From NCBI RefSeq assembly GCF_900156025.1, contig NZ_FTMO01000002.1:484862-548861 (forward strand): a DNA stretch of 64,000 nt, read 5' to 3'. Position 1 is the stretch's first letter. Every line of letters starts with the position of its first letter. Made by a program: the position numbers and the translations under genes. Below, piece by piece: positions 36,366 to 45,638 of the stretch. The notes below the pieces were generated by a model. It saw only the letters and a program-made list of their open reading frames with translations, was not told the DNA's origin and ran no database searches. Source of the DNA: Allobosea sp. TND4EK4. GTDB lineage: Bacteria > Pseudomonadota > Alphaproteobacteria > Rhizobiales > Beijerinckiaceae.

Positions 36366-38264
36366 TTGCTGGCGAGACGTCGCGTGGCCCGCTCTTCCCA
36401 TCTCACCCGCCGCGAAGGCGGTCGCTACTACCTGCAGATTCGACTGAAGGCCTTCTCCGGGGCTTCATCCAGCCGCTTAGTTCGATATTCACTCGGAACG
36501 AGCGACTATCGGACTGCCCGCCGTGCCCTGGCGGATGATCTGACGAGGCTCGTTCCCTTGCAGAACGCAACCAACCTGGCCGAGCGCCGCGAAGCCGTGA
36601 TGGCCCAGTTGAGGATGTTCCGCCTCGACGCTCCTAGCGAGATCATGGACAAGCTCGAGCGGCGTCGGGCCTACGAGCATGTCGTACGTCGGCTTATCGA
36701 CGAGATGCCTGCGCTCGACCGGGACCCGATCTTCAATGAGCTCTGGATGAACTTCTGCGAACGGAACCTGAGCGCGGAACGGTCGCTGAAACGGACGGAC
36801 GATGTCTCCGAGGCCTATGAAGCCGGACGGGCCAGCGCGTGGCGGGCAGCGCGGGACCGCCGCTTTGCGGCGCTGACGCCCCACCCGCCGACACCTGAGA
36901 CTTCCCCGTTCGCCACCGAGCCCGACATCCACGCCTCCTCGGCCGAAACCGCCTGGTCTCTCGTTCCGACTTTGTCGACGACGAGCGAGCAGACACCTTC
37001 CCCCACGCCCACTGCGCCGATCGAGCTTCCAGTTGCGAGTAGCGGCGGAGGGCACCTCATGGGAGACTACTTCGAAAGGTTCCTTGACGATGAGCGCAAG
37101 CGCCACGGCGATGATCGCGCCCGCAGCGAAACCGGACCGATCGTCGCCTTCATGCTCGACCTTCTCGGGAACAAGCGCCCGGCGGCCTACAGTCACGAAG
37201 AGTTCCGGACCCTCAATCTGGAAATTCCGAATATCCCAACACGAAAGAACATCCCAAACGCCATCGGACGTTCCCTCCATGCACGCTATCTCCACGCGCT
37301 GAACAACCCGCTGACGCCTCTGGAAAAGGCGACGAAAACAACCATCAGAAACAACTATCATTCCGGACTCAATCGGTTCTTCGGCTGGCTGCATGCGAAT
37401 GGGTTGATGACGATCAAGCCGGCGCTGAACATGGTGACTCAGCAGAACCGGGCCAGCTTGCCGCGCGACAGCTTCGACGATGACGAGGTCCTCGCCATCC
37501 TACGCCTGCCTCTGTTCACCGGCTGCCACAGCCACGAACGCATCTGGACGGAAGGCAAATACCTCATCCAGGGGTCCCTCTACTGGACCTATCTGATCCT
37601 CCTGCTGACGGGCATGAGGCCAGGTGAAGTCGGCCCTCTCGCGCTTGATGACATTGGGGAAGCCGACGGCCTCGCCTATCTTGATCTGCGCCCCTTCGAC
37701 GCCCGCAAAGGACGCGTCACGTTGGCTGAGATGCGCGACCTCAAGACCGGGGCCTCGGCACGCATCGTGCCGCTCCACCCGCTGTTGATCGAGCTCGGCC
37801 TTCTCGACCATCGCGACCATATGAGAAAACTCGGCAAGACGCGCCTGCTGCCCGACCTCGAGCCTTATCAAAAACCGGACGGACGGATGCGCTGGAGCCA
37901 GGCCATCACCAAGAGCTGGCAGTATCTCAAGAACCAGAAGAAAATCGTCACGCGTCAGGACGTGACGCTATACAGCACACGCCACATGATGGCGGATATG
38001 ATCGATCAACTCCGGCTGCCGCAAAGGACGCGCGATCGGGTCCTCGGGCATTCCCATGCCGCAAATGCCGCCGGAAACTACGGCCGGAAAGGCCTCCTCT
38101 CGACCAGCGAACTGCGCGAAATCACGGGTATCGAGACGCCGCTCATCGAAGCAATGCGCGGTATCCTGATGCTGGCCAAGGAGAGAGCGGATCGAGGAGA
38201 ACTGGTTCTGATCCGGCCGGAGCGGCCTCCAGCGCGCCGGAAAAAAGCGCAGGACGTGTCCTAG
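36366..38264 (+). CDS. Tyrosine recombinase (island integrase)
   Basis: A 632-residue site-specific recombinase starting at TTG 36366 (or GTG 36387). The N-terminus (HLTRREGGRYYLQIRLK) is the DUF6538-type arm domain seen in alphaproteobacterial integrases. A core-binding domain lies near residues 310-360. The catalytic domain shows the first Arg in LTGMRPGEVGPLALDD, YSTRHMMADM with the His-Arg pair region, LGHSHAANAAGNYGRKG with the second His, and the nucleophilic Tyr in NYGRK. It follows tRNA-Met by about 118 bp and points into the island. Confidence 0.85.
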   Translation: MLARRRVARSSHLTRREGGRYYLQIRLKAFSGASSSRLVRYSLGTSDYRTARRALADDLTRLVPLQNATNLAERREAVMAQLRMFRLDAPSEIMDKLERRRAYEHVVRRLIDEMPALDRDPIFNELWMNFCERNLSAERSLKRTDDVSEAYEAGRASAWRAARDRRFAALTPHPPTPETSPFATEPDIHASSAETAWSLVPTLSTTSEQTPSPTPTAPIELPVASSGGGHLMGDYFERFLDDERKRHGDDRARSETGPIVAFMLDLLGNKRPAAYSHEEFRTLNLEIPNIPTRKNIPNAIGRSLHARYLHALNNPLTPLEKATKTTIRNNYHSGLNRFFGWLHANGLMTIKPALNMVTQQNRASLPRDSFDDDEVLAILRLPLFTGCHSHERIWTEGKYLIQGSLYWTYLILLLTGMRPGEVGPLALDDIGEADGLAYLDLRPFDARKGRVTLAEMRDLKTGASARIVPLHPLLIELGLLDHRDHMRKLGKTRLLPDLEPYQKPDGRMRWSQAITKSWQYLKNQKKIVTRQDVTLYSTRHMMADMIDQLRLPQRTRDRVLGHSHAANAAGNYGRKGLLSTSELREITGIETPLIEAMRGILMLAKERADRGELVLIRPERPPARRKKAQDVS

Positions 38265-38402
38265 GTCAGGAGGCCGGCCAAAATCTCTGTGTCGCAGGTA
38301 TGGCTCACATCACGGCTCTCAGGCGGCTCCTCCCAGGACGTGAACGGGTGTTCTTCTGAAGCTGGCGCGGCGTTGGGAAACAACGGCAGCCTCATCCAGA
38401 TG

Positions 38403-38427
38403 CGGACGGCTCGGCTCGAGCCGTCCG
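38403..38427 (-). other. Hairpin downstream of partner protein A
   Basis: Arms CGGACGGCTC and GAGCCGTCCG (10 bp, perfect) around GGCTC, 12 bp after the stop of the partner-A gene. No T-run follows. It is one of the hairpins that end island genes. Confidence 0.55.
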
Positions 38428-38439
38428 AGAACTGACTGT

Positions 38440-39321
38440 TCAGGCGACCGGCGAAGCGTTCCGCGCGAGCTGGGTGAAGCGGCTGACGCCGAGACCCTGG
38501 TTCGGGGCGACCCAGCCCCAGCTCGGGCGATCGTTGGCGGCGTCGCGGACGACGAATTCATGGACGATGCGCTCGATGATCGTCAGCAGGCGCCCACCAT
38601 CGAGCCGAGGCTTGAAGATGTAGATCTCATCGGCCCGGCTGACGCGCTCGCCTTCGCCGGTGTTGTAGCCGGTGAGACGGATGGCCTCGCGCGGGTCGAG
38701 GCGCAGATCGGCGCAGTGCCGGCGTCCGGCCGGCGAGGCGATCCAGCCGCGCAGTGCAGCCGGGCTCAGCCGCTCATGGAGTTCCTTCTCGAAGCCGATC
38801 AGGGAGAGCCCGCTCGGCAGGACGACGCGGATGACACGCGGGCGCGCCTCGACGGGAGCTCCCAGGAGAGGCTTGCGCGAGGGGTGGATGAGGACGAGGC
38901 GCCAGTTGTCGTAGCCCGGATCACAGGCGAGGCCGGCCTCGGCCTCGTACATCCCGGCGTAGCGCTCGAGATTGATGTCCTCGATCCGGGCGAGCGCGTT
39001 CTCCGAGGCGGTCGCGGAGATCTTGAACAGCGGCAGCGCGAAGCGCCGCGCCAGGCCATGGAGACCGGTCGGCTGGTCGGGCGCCTTCAGCGTGTCGCCG
39101 GAGCCGGCGACATAGACATAGGCGACGTGGCTGGGCTGGTAAGCATCGGCGAACTCGGGATCGAGGAAGGCGCCCTCGGGGAGCGGCACGAGATCCTTGC
39201 CGCCGATGGCGGGCCAGCGCGTCTCGACATAGTGCGTGACGGCGGCCGTGCTGCCCTCCTCGCGGATGCGGCGAGGCATCGCCGGGATGGTCTGGCCATC
39301 GCTGTTCGTCCTGGTCATCAT
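38440..39321 (-). CDS. Island partner protein A, copy 1 (unknown function)
   Basis: A 293-residue protein starting at ATG 39321 (MMTRTNSDG), preceded by AGGAAA. No known domain is recognised. It is a paralogue of the gene at 45550-46436: shared features are TRWPAIGGKDLVPLPEGAF (QWPRVGG / LLPLAEDAF in the copy), VAYVYVAG / LVFIYVAG, GYDNWRLVLI / GFDNWTAQMI, a HCADLRLDPREAIRLTGYN-like stretch ending RLTGY, and a terminal IVHEF / IIHDW. In both loci it directly follows the Lon-like AAA+ gene, so it is probably the obligate partner or substrate adaptor of that ATPase. Confidence 0.65.
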   Translation of the reverse strand: MMTRTNSDGQTIPAMPRRIREEGSTAAVTHYVETRWPAIGGKDLVPLPEGAFLDPEFADAYQPSHVAYVYVAGSGDTLKAPDQPTGLHGLARRFALPLFKISATASENALARIEDINLERYAGMYEAEAGLACDPGYDNWRLVLIHPSRKPLLGAPVEARPRVIRVVLPSGLSLIGFEKELHERLSPAALRGWIASPAGRRHCADLRLDPREAIRLTGYNTGEGERVSRADEIYIFKPRLDGGRLLTIIERIVHEFVVRDAANDRPSWGWVAPNQGLGVSRFTQLARNASPVA

Positions 39322-39348
39322 AGTTTTCGTTTCCTGTCGGTCTCGGGC

Positions 39349-39361
39349 TTCCCGGGGGTAC
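39349..39361 (-). promoter_or_regulatory. Shared leader motif, partner A copy 1
   Basis: The minus strand reads GTACCCCCGGGAA, a match to the island leader consensus TNACCCCNNGGGA, 27 bp upstream of the start. Identical placement is seen at several other island genes. Confidence 0.5.
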
Positions 39362-39374
39362 TCCCGTTCTCGCC

Positions 39375-40586
39375 TCACTCTCCTCCCCTCTCTCCCTTGG
39401 TGGCTTGGCGGATGAACCCGATCGGCCTCCTCGCGCCTTCTCTCCCGGCGAGCAGGACCTGCTCGGCCCCGCGGATGTCGGCGGCGACGAGGTGTCGCCG
39501 CCCGGCCTCGCAGGCAAAACCCATGGCGATGTCCCAGAGACGCGAGAGAGTCCGCGGATTGTGGCTGGCGGTGCCCCGAAACAGTTCCGCCCCGGGCTCG
39601 GCGAAGCTCTGGCCGACCCGCAGATTCGCCTCATGGAAGATGCTTCTCTGGATGGCGAGCATCTCGGCGGGCTTGGGCTCGATCGTGAACACGATCATCC
39701 GGTCAACGATGCTCGTCGGCAGCGGATCGAGGCTGTTCGCCGTGGCGAACCAGAAGATGTGATCGGCGCGGATCGGCAGATCGACGAATTCGTCGACGAA
39801 GCGGGCGGCGTTCTCGCGCTCGAGCAGCGAGTGCAGGACATTCTCCGGGGTCTCCCGCGGATTGATCGGCGAGGCCTTCTCGATCTCGTCGATGACGATG
39901 AGCGGACAGGCATGGCTGCCTTCGATCAAAAGCTTTGCAACCTTACCGGGCCCGGATGCCCGCCAAACCGGCGTCAACCCGGAGAAGGCCGAACCGCGAT
40001 CCGTCATCAGGTTCATGGCGATGACCTCGAAGGGAACGCCCATCGCCTCGGCGAGCTTTCGGGCGTAGAAGGTCTTGCCCGTACCGGGTGGCCCGACGAC
40101 CACGGCGGGATCCAGCCGCAGCGGAGTGCCGGTGGCTTGGGCCAGATTGGCCGCCCGAACGATCCAGGCCGTGATCTCCCCGAAGTGAGGACAGATCGCG
40201 TTGAGGCCGGCAACACGCGCGATCATGGCCTCGTCGGGGACGACGAGTCGGCGCCAGGGCCCGCGCTCGTCGGCATGCATCTTGGTCCAGAGCCTGACCT
40301 GACGGGCCTGACCGGCATCCTCGTCGTTATTGGCCTCAGCAGGATCTCCGACGAAGCCATCGCCGTGTCCGAGACGGCGCGCCAAGCGCTCGGCATCATA
40401 GATTTCGATTTTCGGCCCGACGGGTTCGATGGTGCCGCCGGCGCCGACTTCACTGGCACCGTCCGCGTCCGTGTCAGTGCGTGCGCCATCAGGGCGCTGG
40501 TCACGCAGATGACCGAGCTGGACCTGGAGTTCGAGATAGCGCCGGTTCTCAAGGAACTCGGCGTCGTAGGACGGGATCGTGTTCAT
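39375..40586 (-). CDS. Lon-like AAA+ ATPase, copy 1, no protease domain
   Basis: A 403-residue protein starting at ATG 40586 (MNTIPSYDAEF), with GAGGT upstream. Residues 1-150 carry a conserved HADERGPWRRL segment. The AAA+ core has Walker A GPPGTGKT near residue 165, Walker B LIVIDEIEKA near residue 229, sensor 1 FWFATANSLDPLP and an Arg in IVDRMIVF. The run from Walker B to sensor 1 resembles Lon, but the Lon N-terminal and Ser-Lys protease domains are absent. It lies 8 bp after C1 and 53 bp before partner A. The second copy is at 46524-47699. Confidence 0.78.
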   Translation of the reverse strand: MNTIPSYDAEFLENRRYLELQVQLGHLRDQRPDGARTDTDADGASEVGAGGTIEPVGPKIEIYDAERLARRLGHGDGFVGDPAEANNDEDAGQARQVRLWTKMHADERGPWRRLVVPDEAMIARVAGLNAICPHFGEITAWIVRAANLAQATGTPLRLDPAVVVGPPGTGKTFYARKLAEAMGVPFEVIAMNLMTDRGSAFSGLTPVWRASGPGKVAKLLIEGSHACPLIVIDEIEKASPINPRETPENVLHSLLERENAARFVDEFVDLPIRADHIFWFATANSLDPLPTSIVDRMIVFTIEPKPAEMLAIQRSIFHEANLRVGQSFAEPGAELFRGTASHNPRTLSRLWDIAMGFACEAGRRHLVAADIRGAEQVLLAGREGARRPIGFIRQATKGERGGE

Positions 40587-40594
40587 GACCGACC

Positions 40595-41536
40595 TCACAG
40601 CTCGACGCCGCCGAGGACGCTCACGAAGCGCCCGCCCTGCCGGGCGATGCGGCGCCCGACGCCGAGCGCGATCTCGACCAGGGCTCGCATCGCATCGGGG
40701 TCCTCAGTGCGCTCGCTGATCAGGCGCTCCGTTTCCATCTTCGCGACGAGATCGGCCGATGTGCGCGCCGGCCAAAGCCCGATCCGGCAGAGTCTTGCAT
40801 AGGCGAGAATGAGCGCGCCCCGCCGGGCGCCGTACCAGAAGGGAGATGGAGGCTCGGCCTGCGACCAGGCTTCGACGCTCGCCAACAGGTCCCGCGCCTC
40901 GCCGAGCAGGAGAGCGAGATCGGGCGGATCGTCGAACCAGGCCTCCAGCGCCGGCCCATGTTCGAGGTGATAGACGTCGGGTGCGGTGCCGTCGCCGGCA
41001 CCCGGCTGCGGCAGGACGGCGCCGCTGAAGTGCCGGGCGGCTTCGCCCATGCCGGCCAGGATGCGCGCGCCGATGACGAGACGCGAATCGCTGTCGGCGA
41101 AAGACCGCCGCAGCGCGCGCTCCATCAGCTTCGGATCATGAACACCGCCGCCGTTGCGATACTGCTGGTCCCGCTCCTTCGCGAGCATGGCCTTCGCGAA
41201 GCGGTCCTCGGCCGAGCCGGGCGGAACGAGCAGCATCGCGATTCCGCCGGCATGGGCGAGGACTGCGAGCGCGTTGCCGATATCAACCAGATGTTCCAAT
41301 GCCGAGGGATCGGCTTCCGCGAGGGTGAGGAAGCGCTCATACTCTCGTGTATGCACCAGTGCGCGGCCGCGAAGGTCGAGGATCGGCGGGAGCCGCTCGA
41401 GCAGCGCGGCATGGCACTCCAGCGCGTCCGGCAGCTCCGGCAGAAGCGTATCGAGCGCGGCGAGCTCGTCGATGACGGGCACGCTATCGGTTGTGAAGAC
41501 GAGGTCGCGCAGGGACGGTGCAGTGTTGTCGGTCAT
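40595..41536 (-). CDS. Island helical protein family C, copy 1
   Basis: A 313-residue protein with no recognised domain, starting at ATG 41536 (MTDNTAPSLRD). It belongs to a five-member family in this island. Shared features are an N-terminal DELAALDTLLPELP segment, DLRGRALVHTREYERFLTL, a hydrophobic GNALAVLAHAGGIAMLLVPP segment, and a C-terminal LILAYARLCRIGLWPAR motif. The protein is predicted mostly helical. It is the last C gene before AAA+ copy 1, and only 8 bp separate them. Confidence 0.6.
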   Translation of the reverse strand: MTDNTAPSLRDLVFTTDSVPVIDELAALDTLLPELPDALECHAALLERLPPILDLRGRALVHTREYERFLTLAEADPSALEHLVDIGNALAVLAHAGGIAMLLVPPGSAEDRFAKAMLAKERDQQYRNGGGVHDPKLMERALRRSFADSDSRLVIGARILAGMGEAARHFSGAVLPQPGAGDGTAPDVYHLEHGPALEAWFDDPPDLALLLGEARDLLASVEAWSQAEPPSPFWYGARRGALILAYARLCRIGLWPARTSADLVAKMETERLISERTEDPDAMRALVEIALGVGRRIARQGGRFVSVLGGVEL

Positions 41537-41547
41537 GATCTGGATTG

Positions 41548-41560
41548 TCCTGAGGGGTCG
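41548..41560 (-). promoter_or_regulatory. Shared leader motif, family C copy 1
   Basis: The minus strand reads CGACCCCTCAGGA, one base off the consensus, 11 bp upstream of the start. Confidence 0.45.
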
Positions 41561-41602
41561 GCCTATCCGCCCTTTCACCTCCTCCTCATCGCCATGACGA
41601 AA

Positions 41603-41624
41603 GGCGCGCCCTTGCAGGCGCGCC
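41603..41624 (-). terminator. Hairpin after family C copy 2
   Basis: On the minus strand, two GGCGCGCC arms flank a 6-base loop and are followed by TTT. It lies 39 bp after the stop of C copy 2 and before C copy 1. The flanking ATGACGAAAGGCGCG also occurs at the hairpin near 47751, so the two hairpins share ancestry. Confidence 0.6.
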
Positions 41625-41662
41625 CCTCCGCATAGTCCGCGACGGATACTGCAATCCGGCCG

Positions 41663-42610
41663 TCAGTCGATCTCGTCGATGTTGAGGAACCGGGTGCTCT
41701 GGCCAGCCACCGTCTCGCCCTGCCCGAAGGCGATCTCCCAGAGCGCGCCGAGCCTGTCGGGGTCGGCATCGCGGGAGCGCACGAGATCGCGGGCGGCGAT
41801 CTTGGCGGCGACATCCGTCGCATTGCGGGCGGGCCAGAGCGCGACGCGCAGCAGCCGGGCGTAGGCGAGGATCAGCCCGCCCTCGATCGCGGCGTCGTCC
41901 ATCCCGGTCGGCTGGTCACCACGGCGCAGCTCATCGACGAGTGCGAGGAGGTGACGGGCGCCGTCTAGAAGCTCACCGAGATCGGGCGCAGCGGCGAAGT
42001 ACGCCTTCAGGCTGCCGGCCTGTTCGAGCGTCCAGGCGCGGGGCGCGCCGGCCTCGGTCACATCCCCCGGCTTCAGCTGGAGCGCGCCGACCCGTCGCGC
42101 CATGGTCTCGATCATCTCGGCGACCGCATTGGCGCTGGTCGGCAGCGCCAGATGCGCGGGGCGCTGCGGGAGATCGCCGACCGCACGACGCGCCAGGGCG
42201 ATGTCCTCGCCATCGCCGTTCCGGCGGGCATGGCGCAGCAGGTTGCGGCCGAACTGCTCTCGCGCCCAGACGTCGTCCGCCGAGCGGTCCGGCAGCAGGA
42301 GCAGGGCGAGGTTCGACGCATTGGTCAGGATCGTCAGCGCATTGGCCACATTGATCCAGCGCTCGACCTGCCCCTTCTCGCGGGCGAGGAGCAGGATCAG
42401 GCGCCGAACCTGTTCGGTGTGAGCCTGGCCGCGACCCCTGATCTCCAGCAGGCCGGGCAGCTGGTTGCGGAAGATGGCGAGGCTCTCCGCCTCGCTTGGC
42501 GCAGCGGGGACAAGCTCCTCCAGCCCCGCGAGATCGTCGGTGACGGGATAGCGGTTCGGGTCGATGGCGATGGTGCTGAGCAGCTCGTCGCGGCGGGTCT
42601 TGGTATTCAT
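41663..42610 (-). CDS. Island helical protein family C, copy 2
   Basis: A 315-residue protein starting at ATG 42610 (MNTKTRRDELL), with AAGGA 7 bases upstream. Key shared segments are PVTDDLAGLEELVPAAP near residue 25, LLEIRGRGQAHTEQVRRLIL, NALTILTNASNLALLLLP and the C-terminal LILAYARLLRVALWPAR. It is the clearest reference copy of family C, being close to copy 1 at both ends. It is separated from copy 1 by a hairpin. Confidence 0.6.
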   Translation of the reverse strand: MNTKTRRDELLSTIAIDPNRYPVTDDLAGLEELVPAAPSEAESLAIFRNQLPGLLEIRGRGQAHTEQVRRLILLLAREKGQVERWINVANALTILTNASNLALLLLPDRSADDVWAREQFGRNLLRHARRNGDGEDIALARRAVGDLPQRPAHLALPTSANAVAEMIETMARRVGALQLKPGDVTEAGAPRAWTLEQAGSLKAYFAAAPDLGELLDGARHLLALVDELRRGDQPTGMDDAAIEGGLILAYARLLRVALWPARNATDVAAKIAARDLVRSRDADPDRLGALWEIAFGQGETVAGQSTRFLNIDEID

Positions 42611-42625
42611 GATCTTGTCCTTCAA

Positions 42626-42638
42626 TCCATGGGGGTGA
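42626..42638 (-). promoter_or_regulatory. Shared leader motif, family C copy 2
   Basis: The minus strand reads TCACCCCCATGGA, 15 bp upstream of the start. Confidence 0.45.
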
Positions 42639-42705
42639 CGGTGTCATTCCGTCGGTTTTCTCCTTTCTCCTGATGGCTTGCCGCTGCCCGGCGTTGCAGG
42701 AATCG

Positions 42706-42733
42706 AAAAGGCAGCGCCGGCGAAGGCGCTGCC
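42706..42733 (-). terminator. Terminator between XRE gene and family C copy 2
   Basis: On the minus strand, arms GGCAGCGCC and GGCGCTGCC flank TTCGCC and are followed by TTTT. It lies 51 bp after the XRE stop. Confidence 0.75.
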
Positions 42734-42784
42734 TCTGGGTTCCCGATGACGAAGCACCTGTCGGGCGCTTCGGTTCGGTTTGCT

Positions 42785-43012
42785 TCATTCTGCGGCGAAG
42801 AGTGTCGCGATGCGCACGCCGAGCGCGAGCGCGAGGAGGCCCACCTCGTCAAGGTGGGCCTGAGTGGTTGCCGCCTCGATCGCTTCAAGGCGGATCGCGG
42901 CGATGCCGGAGAGGCGGACGACATCCTCGGTGCTCAGGCCGCGCTCATCACGCAGGCGCTTGAGATTGCGGGCGAGCAGCGCGGCGGCCGGCAAAGGCTT
43001 TGCTGGATTCAT
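42785..43012 (-). CDS. Short XRE-family helix-turn-helix protein
   Basis: A 75-residue protein starting at ATG 43012 (MNPAKPLPAAAL). It is nearly all HTH: LARNLKRLRDERGLSTEDVV, LSGIAAIRLEAIEAATT, and LALALGVRIATLF. It is a compact DNA-binding regulator, and targets are unknown. It follows another XRE gene by 67 bp. The pair sits between the two C/AAA+/A modules, so control of the island genes is plausible. Confidence 0.7.
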   Translation of the reverse strand: MNPAKPLPAAALLARNLKRLRDERGLSTEDVVRLSGIAAIRLEAIEAATTQAHLDEVGLLALALGVRIATLFAAE

Positions 43013-43079
43013 GGGGGTTCCCTTCCGTTTGGAGCGGGAGAGCCCTTCTCTCTGATATCTCCGGCCGAGGTCCGGCCGT

Positions 43080-43343
43080 TCAGCTCTTCGGCTTACGGCC
43101 AGCCCGCAGCGGCTGCGGGGCAGGGTCGTCATGGCCGGGCTCGGCGAACATCTGCGCGATCGGAACATCCAGCGTCAGCGCGAGCTTTTCGACGATGGCG
43201 ATCGAGGGGTTTTCGATCCGCCGCTCGAGCCGGCTGACATAGGTTCGGTCGATGGCGCTATCGAGCGCCAGCTTCTCCTGCGACAGGCCGCGCTCGACCC
43301 GCAGCCGTCTCATGTTCCAGGCAAGGAGTTCGCGCGCGTCCAC
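43080..43343 (-). CDS. XRE-family transcriptional regulator
   Basis: An 87-residue protein starting at GTG 43343. The HTH spans residues 8-65: NMRRLRVERGLSQEKLALDS, IDRTYVSRLERRIENPSIA, and VEKLALTLDVPIAQMF, followed by a basic tail (GRKPKS). This is the standard single-domain XRE repressor form common in alphaproteobacterial mobile elements. It is divergent from the secreted-protein gene at 43525 across 180 bp of AT-richer DNA. Confidence 0.82.
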   Translation of the reverse strand: MDARELLAWNMRRLRVERGLSQEKLALDSAIDRTYVSRLERRIENPSIAIVEKLALTLDVPIAQMFAEPGHDDPAPQPLRAGRKPKS

Positions 43344-43524
43344 CGCGCGATGTCCAACGGATCAGGGTCGATTTATCCACGGTAATTAGACCCATTATTA
43401 AGTTCAATCCCAAGTCCCAGTGCCGGTGATGCCTCCAGCGACACCGGTTTCAGCGTCAATTAGTAAGATGCCTATAGTCCCATGTTACGAGCTGTCGAAC
43501 GACAGCGCCTGAGGGCAGACCTGC

Positions 43525-44985
43525 ATGATCCGGCAAACCCTATCCCGCTTCCTGATCGCATCGAGCCTCTGCCTCGTTGCAACGGCGACAGCAGCCTATC
43601 CAGATGCGGGCCTGCGTTTCCGCGACGATGGGGCGGCGGTGCAGGCCAAGGCGCTGCAGCAGCGCTTCTAGCAGCTCGGCAGCGATCGTGGTGCCGAGGT
43701 TCCCGCGCAGGCGGCCAGACTATCGGACCAGGTCGCGCGGTTGATCGCGCTGCTCGACCTGTCGCGGCCGGCGATCCCGAAGGCGGGCCAGGTCTGCTCC
43801 GAACTCCTTGGGCCGTGGTACTCGGCCGGACCGCCGCTGCTCGACACCAATGCGGCGCCGGTCGATGCCCGGACCCGCGCGGCGCGCGGCCTGACCATCA
43901 GCTGCTGGAATGCCGTCAACGCGCATCTTCTTGCCAATAAGGACGTCCTCGTCAGCGGCATGCTCGATTGGATCGCCATCAGGGCGGCGAAGGAAAGCAT
44001 CGGCACGGCGCGAGGCTGGTGCACCGGCTACGGCGCGCAGGACAATTGGTGGCCGCTGCGGAGCTTCTATCCGGACGACCTGATCAATGCCGTCATCGCC
44101 GGCTGCACGGCCCGGGCCGACGCCGTGCTGGCCAAGGCGGCCGAGACGCGGCTCCAGACTGCGATTGCGACAGCCGAGCGCAGCGATCGGACGCTGGAAG
44201 CCATGGTCGCTGCCAAGTGGTTGCCGATGCCCAATCTCGGGATTGGCGACCCGGCGCTCGCCCGCAGCGCGAAGGAGCGCTACGAGGCCGCGGTCCTGCC
44301 GATCCGACGGCAGGTGACCGACGAGATCGTTGACAACCTGGAAGAGGCGTATGGCAACAAGATCGTCGCCGACAAGCTGATCCGCACGGCGCGTCAGGCG
44401 TGCAACGAGGTCTGGTCGAAGACTCTGTTTTCCAGCCAGGACGACGGCATGCGCGCCATCGACACGTCCTGCAAGAGCATGGAAGCTTCCTTCATCCAGC
44501 GTGCCTGCAAGAACGCGCTCGACAAGGCCGGCATCGAGACGCTGGGCGGGCCGAAGCTGATGACGGTTGCGCGTGCCAACGGGACACTGGGGCCGGTCGA
44601 CTACAACACCATGGTCTGCGCTGCCACGATCGACGGGTTCGCGGTCACGACCACGACCTCCTGGTTCGGCTCACCCTCGATCACGATCGGGCCAGCGCAG
44701 GGCGGAGTCTCGGTGAACCTGAAGCTGCGCAAAGCTTCGCGCGAAGGCGGCGTCGAGGTCTGGGCGCTCGGCAATCTCGAGGGCAAGGCGCCGCTGACCA
44801 CCGCCTCCGACCTTGTCGGCTGCCTGGCCACCACGCTCGACCGCAACGACCCGACGCCGGTTGTCCGCGGCGTGGGCTTCGCCACCGGGGCGGTCGTCAC
44901 CCTTGCCGATCTGTTCAACGGAAGCGGGATGACCACCTTCGAATGCCGCGACGCCAAGCTGCGCTGGCTGGAGGCGGCCCGATGA
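43525..44985 (+). pseudogene. Exported protein gene interrupted by an in-frame amber codon
   Basis: From ATG 43525 the frame encodes a signal peptide (MIRQTLSRFLIASSLCLVAT, cleavage near TAA-YP), then meets TAG at 43669-43671 (codon 49), then continues open to 44985 in the same frame. The downstream part, about 438 residues, has several Cys (WCTGYG, SCKSMEA, ACKNALDKAG, FECRDAK) and a WFGSPSITIGPAQGG segment. I recognise no family. The second gene starts in its stop (ATGA). It may be a nonsense pseudogene, a sequencing error or a recoded codon. Confidence 0.55.
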
Positions 44986-45638
44986 GCCACGCTGCGATGA
45001 ACCTGAAGCGATACGGGCTGGCCACGCTTGGCCTGATGCTGGCCATCGCCACAGCGCGCGCCGAGGTCGGCGAGCATTATGCCGACACCGATGACGCGCT
45101 CGGCGTCGCCCGGGGCCCTGCCGCAGCCGAGATCCGGGCGGCTTTGACCGCGAGGGCGCAAGCTTGCACCGGTATGGACTTCAAGCCGACCCGCTGCGCG
45201 CTCGCCGTCAACGCCGTCAACGCCGACGTCCACTACGGCTCTGCGGAGGGCGACAGCCGCAAGCTCGCTCTGGTCTCGGTGCGCTGGCAATCCGATCCGA
45301 CCGGCAATGTCGTCGAGGCTAAGGGTCTGGTGTTCGTCGCCGAGCCCGGAGCGGCGTTCCGCTTGTTGGGCGAGACCGATCTCATCGGCGAAAGCCTCCG
45401 CGATATCGTCTTCGAACGGCAGCGAATCACCTATGCGACGGACTATCTGCGCGGGGGTGATTCTCGCGGCAACCCGACCGGCCAACGTCGCTATGAGATA
45501 CGGCGCGTTGTAACGCCGTATTCACCGGTCGTCGTCGACCGATTGCCGCCTACGCGATTCGACCACCGACAGCCGCAGACTCCTGGCCGTAGTACCCCTG
45601 CCCCCGGGATTTGTAGCTCGCGAGCGACCTTTGCTTAG
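44982..45638 (+). CDS. Exported protein of unknown function
   Basis: A 218-residue protein starting at ATG 44982 in the stop of the preceding gene. A signal peptide (LATLGLMLAIATARA) is followed by a mature part with two Cys (ACTGMDFKPTRCALAV) that could pair. Two-gene coupling suggests the proteins act together outside the cytoplasm. The last 30 residues overlap the convergent partner-A copy 2 by 89 bp and look low-complexity, so the true end could be earlier. Function unknown. Confidence 0.5.
   Translation: MSHAAMNLKRYGLATLGLMLAIATARAEVGEHYADTDDALGVARGPAAAEIRAALTARAQACTGMDFKPTRCALAVNAVNADVHYGSAEGDSRKLALVSVRWQSDPTGNVVEAKGLVFVAEPGAAFRLLGETDLIGESLRDIVFERQRITYATDYLRGGDSRGNPTGQRRYEIRRVVTPYSPVVVDRLPPTRFDHRQPQTPGRSTPAPGICSSRATFA
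45498..45521. other. Hairpin near convergent gene ends
   Basis: Arms ATACGGCG and CGCCGTAT with an 8-base loop, 29 bp past the partner-A copy 2 stop on the minus strand, inside the 3' part of the plus-strand gene. It may serve as a terminator for the minus-strand unit. Confidence 0.4.
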
